A stretch of 9,289 nt of DNA, taken from NCBI GenBank assembly GCA_041917855.1, contig JAYRWT010000098.1, forward strand, positions 1 to 9,289. The letters are read 5' to 3'. The stretch is from CALBLZ01 sp041917855. Its GTDB lineage: Bacteria > Patescibacteriota > UBA1384 > CAILIB01. Shown here piece after piece: positions 1-6,800 of the stretch (the first letter of the stretch is position 1; every line of letters begins with the position of its first letter). The notes beneath the pieces are model-generated. The model had not been told where the DNA came from, searched no databases, and saw only the letters and a program-made list of their open reading frames with translations. The position numbers and the translations under genes were made by a program.

Positions 1-717
1 AAAAAAGCCAAGATTAAAAAAGATGGTGATGCCATCCTAGCCGCCATTGATAAATTAATCGAAAAGAAAGCCACAGCAACTCGTGGTGAAATCCAAGATG
101 CTGCTCGTAAGATTAACAAGAGTATCCGTGAGTTCTCCCTACTCTGGGTGGGTGGTGGCAGTGGTGCTGCGGCAGTCGCTAAAGCGCTAGAGATTGCCCG
201 TTACAACAACAACGGAGTTGGTGGTCCACCAAGGATTCCCTATTGGCAGGCACGCAGCGTGAATACGGGAGACTATGGCACCTGGACAAGAACTGACTGC
301 TCCGGTTTTCTTATGACTACCTACAACCTGGTGGGTCGGCGCCTACCCATGCTTGATACTGGCGCAATGCTAAAATCTGGCATACCAGGCTTTGTTGACG
401 TAACCTCACAAATTTTTACTGACGGTAGAAAAACGCAGTTTAGCGCAGCTAATCCTCCCGCCCTACAGCCTGGCGATTTAATCGTGTACCGAGGAAAGCT
501 CGGACATGTTGTTATGTATACCGGCAGCGACTGGACCTCCATTGGAAGCATAGTGCACTCAACCGGCTCATGCTGCCCAAAGGGATCAGGAGGTTGGTGC
601 CTTAGTTGTGGCAGAGCATGGCCCACATTCTCTGGACCACAGGTTACTAGCACTGCTGCAAGCCAGCTACGTAAAGCTGCACAGCAGAGTGATTTTAAAG
701 TATTGCGTCCAGAATGA
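1..717 (+). CDS. NlpC/P60-family peptidoglycan hydrolase, C-terminal part (5' end outside window)
   Basis: The frame is open from base 1 to the TGA at 715-717, giving 238 visible residues. The true start lies upstream; a GTG at 148 is in frame, but the open frame before it makes it an unlikely start. Residues about 1-48 are charged and probably helical. From about residue 78 the NlpC/P60 layout appears: an IPYW stretch, then TDCSGF with the candidate nucleophile Cys100, then LQPGDLIVY followed by GHVVMY with the candidate base His169, then IVHS with His186 as third polar residue. Family members cleave gamma-D-glutamyl-diamino acid or related bonds in peptidoglycan stem peptides outside the cytoplasm. 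A cysteine cluster, CC-x7-C-x2-C (codons 191, 192, 200, 203), follows His186 and is unusual for the fold. The stop overlaps the start of the giant gene, so the two are probably co-translated. A related CHAP-type amidase is the main alternative. The fold assignment is fairly secure; the exact substrate is not visible. Confidence 0.85.
   Translation, partial: KKAKIKKDGDAILAAIDKLIEKKATATRGEIQDAARKINKSIREFSLLWVGGGSGAAAVAKALEIARYNNNGVGGPPRIPYWQARSVNTGDYGTWTRTDCSGFLMTTYNLVGRRLPMLDTGAMLKSGIPGFVDVTSQIFTDGRKTQFSAANPPALQPGDLIVYRGKLGHVVMYTGSDWTSIGSIVHSTGSCCPKGSGGWCLSCGRAWPTFSGPQVTSTAASQLRKAAQQSDFKVLRPE
714..717 (+). promoter_or_regulatory. ATGA stop/start overlap coupling the two genes
   Basis: The bases ATGA contain both the start codon of the giant gene (714-716) and the stop codon of the hydrolase gene (715-717). 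No convincing Shine-Dalgarno sequence precedes the start: the 15 bases upstream include TATTGCGTCC and no GGAGG-like run. Initiation therefore probably depends on ribosomes finishing the upstream gene, which would tie the amounts of the two products together. The overlap is seen directly; the coupling is inferred from known behaviour of such junctions. Confidence 0.8.
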
Positions 718-827
718 ACCCATTAAGCCGCGTAATTAAAGTTTTCATTCTTCGCTTTTTGGCGATTACACTTGCCGTGCAGCCAATTCTTATTCTGAGC
801 ATCCACACCACACCTGTAGTCCAGGCC
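714..827 (+). other. Signal peptide of the giant protein (residues 1-38)
   Basis: The N terminus has a short positive region with Arg6, Lys9 and Arg14, then a long hydrophobic stretch from about residue 10 to 30 (FILRFLAITLAVQPILIL is its core). A signal peptidase I-like site follows: Val36-Gln37-Ala38 before Ala39. There is no lipobox cysteine at the cleavage point; the first cysteine is Cys49. An uncleaved N-terminal anchor is the alternative. Either reading sends the protein out through the Sec pathway. Confidence 0.8.
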
Positions 828-3800
828 GCTAAGGACGAGAACATTGGTGACGCTACCTGCTTGGCAAGCTTGGAACAATACCTCGATCGAGGCGAGTTAC
901 CCACCGAACTTCTGCCGGATACCGGTAAGGACGAGGTGGTCAGCGAGGCTGACGACCCTAACCTCTCACCTGAAGAAAAAGCTATCTATGAGAGTATTAA
1001 TGATCAAGTTTTTCCACAGTTCTACTACCTGCTCAATTTGAAAGATTTACGTAGCGATACGAACATACCATCTAACATTCGCTCTACATTCAATACTGAT
1101 TACGCCATTCAGCAGGTAAAAGATTATGGTAACGCGGGAGCAGCCTACTACCGCACTAAAACAGACCTAAGTGGTCCGGTAGGAAGTGAGTTTATTGCCG
1201 TTTGTCAAAACGCTAGGTCTGATCTTTCCATGTACCAGGCTTTTAGTCCCTCTCTGCCAATTTCGATTGCCACCCAAAAGCTCACCAGTCTGCTGGAAAA
1301 CCCAAATCCCAAGATTACTTTCCGTAACCCTATCGACAGAGCTGCGTTACTGGGTGAAACCTGTAAGGGGGGATTGGTTGGCCAGCAGCAGGATTGGTCC
1401 GATGAAAACCCTGCCTGCCCAGGCTTTGATCAAGCTGACGATATTTTTGCTAACGGAGTTTGGGATGCGCCAAAGGTTGATCAACGTGTACTGCGGGCAC
1501 TGGTGTACTTAGTGACTCCCATTGCAGAGGGGGGCGCGGGCCGAGAGCATATTAGGATTAAGAAGATTGTGCAGTTTAGCAAGAGTGACGAGATTTCAGT
1601 AAGCAATGTTGATCAAACGGCTGTTGATGAAGCGAGCGCAGAAGATGATGGTGAGCAAGACCCAAGGGTAAGCGGCCACTACGTGGGAGATGCGCTACGT
1701 GATCCACCGTATCGACCAGAAGCAGCTCATTTAGCACAGGCAGTAGATATCGACGAGATCGATAATCTTCGGGTTACCCAAAAAGTTGTTGTTACCCAAA
1801 AGACCCTGATTAGCAGCTCAAAAACCACCACCTATACTGCAACACCCCCAACACCGATTAAGGTTGCCAATCAAACAGACAAAGGTACGGGAAAGGATGA
1901 TGGTCAGCAGGAAAAGCAGGACATTCTTGGTATGTCTCGCACTTTTGGTAACCAAGCTATTGTCGCACTCCTCGAGCAGTTCGGGCTCGACAGTCTCTCG
2001 CTGAACGTGCGTGAGATGGATGCAGTGGGATACGGCGATGTTTCGCTTTTAATTGGTCGAGCCATTCTCGAGCGCGCACTCGGACTGCCGTCGGGAAGCC
2101 TTGTTGGCCTAGACGTGCCTAGTGTTTTGCAAAACATTGGCAGGCTCTATAGCGAGCAGCAGCTGGGTCTACTTCCAGGTTCACTAAATACATCGAGCGA
2201 CGACCCTTCGACCATAGTTTCAAATATTGGTCGGGTTACGGTAGAGGCTGCACTGAAACTTCCTGCAGGATCACTTAAATCTTCTTCGGCAACATCGGAA
2301 CAGCTACTTGAATCGCTCGGTCGTACATATTTAGAAAAGACTGTATTTCGTGTAAGCGAAGGAACGCTGCGCTCTGCCGCAAACGCTCCGCTTATAAACG
2401 TGGGTGATTTACTCGCCCGACTCGGTGAAGGGCGTATGGAGGAAGTGTTTGAGCTTCCCGCAGGCAGCACGCGAGTTGCAACCTACAACGAACTGCGTGC
2501 AGCGGTAAATAAGGCTGTACCTTATCTTATAGATCCAGCTCGAGCCGGAAACCCTACCAAGGACGATTATACGTATGCCGACCTATTCGCAACACGCCTT
2601 GGTTTGGAATTTAGCAATTACCAGAACACTGGTAAAAACATGTACGGCTTTAGTAAGGATGAGTTTGTTTTCCCAAGCATAGCTACAGCTGGTGGCAGGG
2701 TTGCCCTGGAGCGCCTAAAGCAGCTGATTGGTAGTCGTGTTATTGAAATGTCAGTTGGCTTCTTTGCAAAGTCTGGAACAGCCGAGCGGATTCCAAGTGA
2801 GAAGGTAGGGACACCCGAAGAGAGAGATTCAGTTTGGGTTACTAACCCACCCAACCCCAAACAGCAATACACAACAGGAAAGTTTTATAAGAAGATCTAT
2901 GGTTTAGATGCCGCCAGGCGCCCAGTTTCTGATAGTAGCTACGGCAAGCTTGGGCGTAGTGGGACCTGGTGTGGTGCGCAAGATACTACCATCTACCCAT
3001 TCTTTGGCTCCGACCCCGCAAAGGTTCCGGATACCAATACCGCAATCAAAAACCTTAAGAACTATGAGGGCTTGAGTTTTGGCTCTGTTGGCTTCTTTGG
3101 TGGCTTTGGAGGGTTTGGTAAAACCTTTGTGTCAAACATGGGCTGCAGTGATCAATCAAAAATAGCCTCCGTTAACGTTGATCTCAGACCACTCGACACC
3201 ATTAATGATCTCTTAATTAGAACCCAGCCAAGTGACCGCATTGATTACATTAATAAGGACAAGGCACCAAAATTTACTGACTTTAGTGATAACGAAAAGA
3301 TCCCTGATAATTTTCGCAATGCTGCCTACAATCTAGCGACACTATTCTTCTATAACGATGGCCGTAATCAGGTAAGCATTCCAAAAAACTACGTTCTTAC
3401 GAACACCATCGCCCCTGACCAAACTGCTGGCGCAGCAACCACAGACGACAGCGACACAGTCGCAGCAACCACCCTGCCGCAGGTACACCTAACCTGCCCA
3501 GTAAGTGCCCCGCTCAACCAGCCAGTTAGCATTACTCTTCGATCCTGGGATCCCACTAATGCAGGACAAAAGTCTCGAGTAAAAGTTACCGATAGCGCAA
3601 CAGGACCAGGCACGACCACAGCATACCCTGCAGGAGGCGGCTTTGCACCGGTTAGTGAGTATAAAACTACTTTCACTATTCAGGAGGCAACCGCTCGTAC
3701 AACCCGTATTCTTTCCGCCATAGCCGAGAATGAGAATGGACAAAAGTCCCGGGTAGCAAGCTGCGCAATTACCTTCAGCCCGTTTACCGTGCGCGAGATT

Positions 3801-6800
3801 CTCAATGACCTACGCACTAAGGACAGCAGCCTGAACGCACGGCTGGATATGATTAACAATCTGTACACGGCACAGGCGGCAAGCAATCCATTTAACCTGA
3901 CTCCTCTCCTCGACCTAGCAGGTGGCGCACTAAATCAGGAATTAGTTAGTCGTAGCAACCTTATTACAGTAAGGCCTCGATCTACAACCAATAGAGATGC
4001 CTTTTTAACTGAGTACAACGACCCTTCACTAAATGGCTGGTTGTTTACTATTTCTGATTTACAGCGCCGTATCACTTGTATAGCCAATGGCAGCGAGTAC
4101 AAGTTGACGCAAGCTGACAACGGTGTGTACCTATTTGACTGCGATGGTAAATCAACAAGTATTAAAGAAGAAACCAAGGAAGATTCAGTTGAACTAAAGA
4201 AATTGCGGGGAGCAAATGAACTACTAAAGAGCTTAAAGGATCAGCTGCAACGCATGCGCGACAGCATGCTCAAATCACTGCAAACAGGTGCACTATATGA
4301 GCAGCCAGATGGACTAGCCACCCAGAGTGGCTACAGCGTTGGGCTAGACTTGCCGAGCACAAGTCTCCCAGTTGATGCTTATGGCCGGCTGGTAAATACT
4401 CCTCGCTTTAGTCGCGATCTCATTCGAACCCTCGTTGCGCCACTTACCGCCGGATCTATTAACCAGCCAGTGGCGCTGAATGCGAGTATCGCTCCGTTCT
4501 TTGCGCCTATTGATGCCGGTAGTACTGGCTTTATCGAGATAGGTAGGATTCAGCTTGCAAAACAGCTCTCCGAAGATGTATTTGCACAGCAGAGTATTGC
4601 AACCGGTTTACTCACGGGCTACTCAGGAGTACTCGCCAACCTAGCAAGCGGTAACATCGCTCAAACTACCACTGCTGCGCAGCAGTGGTTGGTTGATCAA
4701 CAGGTTGCCGAACAGAAGATTCTTGATGGCGGACTAGATCAAGGAGACCTAGCTCGACTATTTATGCTTGATGCCGGCGCCCAAACATTCACTCGTATTG
4801 GTCAGGAGGAGCTTGTGCGCACCCTGTTTAATAGGGCAGGTAGCAATGCTGCCGTGCGCGGACGCAAAGACCGGCTTCTCGTTAACCGACAAAGTAAACA
4901 GCTAGGGCAATCACTTGGCTTTTACCGCGAACACCTTGCCACTATCCGTAATGAGGTGCAGGGAATACTTAATGACACGGCATCTTCGCCACTGGCCGAT
5001 GTGCCAGGTGCCCGCTTTGCCGACACCAGGACACGCCTGCAGAGCCTACTAACAAGCCTTGCCACTGATGCGGCCACAGCACCGCAACTGCAAGCATTGG
5101 CGCGCCATTTTGACCCCTTTGTGACCTTACTGACACGTCATGCAGCTGCTGGCACTACCGCCTCTGGGCTGGTTGATAGGCTTGGCGTGCTTAGTACAGC
5201 GCTAACGGAAATGGCCAGTGGTCGTGAGCTCTACGACGCGTTCGTCTACCAAACCTCTGAACGCAAAGATGGGGCTGTAAAACAGAATAAAGAAGTGAGT
5301 AATACTGAGTCATTTAAGCGCTATGCTGATGCCTCTCAGTTCCTACAGGTATCAGAGGTGGCCAAACTCCTAGATCAGTTTAGTTCTGCGGCAGATCAAA
5401 AGGTTGAAACTGGGTATGGAAGCTACTCTTACCGCCTTGGTTCATTTACAACCTGGACCGGTGCACGTGTTTTGGAAAATGTCCTAACTAGCGGAGGTGT
5501 GGGCGGCTTCTATGCTTGGTATTCACTTGGTCTACAGGACAAAAATTGGAGCGAAGACAAACTCAACCTCGCTCTGGGGTACGCCGCTAGTGGCGAACCT
5601 AAACCAGATGACTTTGTAAAACTTAGCCAAAATCGCTATTCTTCCGAGGAAAAAACAAGGTTCAGTGAGGCTGGCAAAAAGATTTTTGCCAACTCTATTC
5701 AAACCCAAATCTACCAAGTGCTACCGTATGGTGGTGATAAAACAAATGGCACACTAACGCCCCCTGACTTTATTGCCGTTCTACAGGGGGATATTCGCCC
5801 AATTATGTGGAAGGTTGGCGCGGCGAACCTAGACTTTGCTTTTAACATAAAGCAGGGGGTTACGCGTCAGCTGATTAGCCCAAGCTGTAATAATCAAGCT
5901 GAGACTGAAGTTTCTTGTTCAGCCACTAGCAATCAGCCATGGACCGACCCGGGGGTTGTACGTGACACTATTCTGGCTCGAGAGGGCATGAAGCGAATCG
6001 GTCAGGCCATTCCTGAATTTCCACAGTACTTTAACCTAGTACAGCAGGGTAACGCCTACCAGAATTGGGGTAACGCAGTACTAACCGAGCGCCTGGGTCT
6101 TTCAGCTAATAGCTTTAATGGAACCATCGGCACACCATGTAGCAACCCTGCAGACCAAACAATTCGCTGCAAAAATAGTGTCGGCCAAATTCTCCGTAGC
6201 TTTGGCATAGGTAAAACACCGTTTGAGCAGTACTTTGCAGGTGTACGTAGCAAACTATCTAACCTTCTGTTTACCAATGATCTCGCGAAGGCTATTCCTC
6301 TCGATAAACGTAACGCCCTGCTTAAGGAGTTTGATACGCAGGTTAACGATAACTTTCTGGCCAAAGTAACTATTGATCGACTGATCAATGATCGCGCGGG
6401 CTTCTGGGTAGATTCTGATCCAACCCGCCGTACCGCAGAAGCTAACAAGATGGCACGAAGTGACGCCGAAGCCTTCTTTACCAACGGCGTACTACAAGCA
6501 CTGTGGTCGCTACCTAAAAACACTGATTACTCGGTGCCAGCAGGCCTAGCCACTGAAATCCGTCGTATTTTACTAGAAAAGGTAGGGGCAGCAGATCAGG
6601 TTTATAAGCCTGCAGATATCGGTGACCTCAGCCGTTACCTTACCCAAGACAGCATGCCGTTGGACTTCTTTAACACTGATGCCGCTTCTTATGAGAGCAT
6701 CTTGGGACAGTCCTACCTTACGCGTATCGGTCGCTTCCAGGATCGCACAAACAACCTAGGTGGTACGTACGTCTCATCTATTTCATCCTTTCTGAAGGGT

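Noticed and set aside
148..150. GTG as the start codon of the hydrolase gene.
   Set aside because: The frame is open for all 147 bases before it with protein-like composition, and no ribosome site precedes it. The gene most likely begins before the window.
321..653. Open frame on the minus strand of about 110 codons across the hydrolase gene.
   Set aside because: It lies wholly opposite the conserved NlpC/P60 motifs, has no recognisable motif or ribosome site, and is a shadow of the real gene.
844..1041. Short + strand frame starting with ATG in another phase.
   Set aside because: It overlaps the signal-peptide-bearing start of the giant gene entirely and has no domain or ribosome site.
5760..5790. 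Inverted repeat CCCCCTG ... CAGGGGG with a 17-base loop, resembling a terminator stem.
   Set aside because: It is inside the giant coding sequence, has no T-tract after it, and a 7-bp stem with this loop can arise by chance.
6372..6389. Hairpin ATTGATC-GACT-GATCAAT.
   Set aside because: The stem is only 7 bp, and its GATC cores come from frequent Asp/Ile/Asn codons. It is not distinguishable from background.
6056..6523. Minus-strand open frame of 155 codons within the giant gene.
   Set aside because: It is covered by the continuous + frame with coherent repeats and cysteine pairs. Its composition (Arg/Ser/Leu-rich) is typical of antisense shadow frames. The same holds for the other minus-strand frames in the window.
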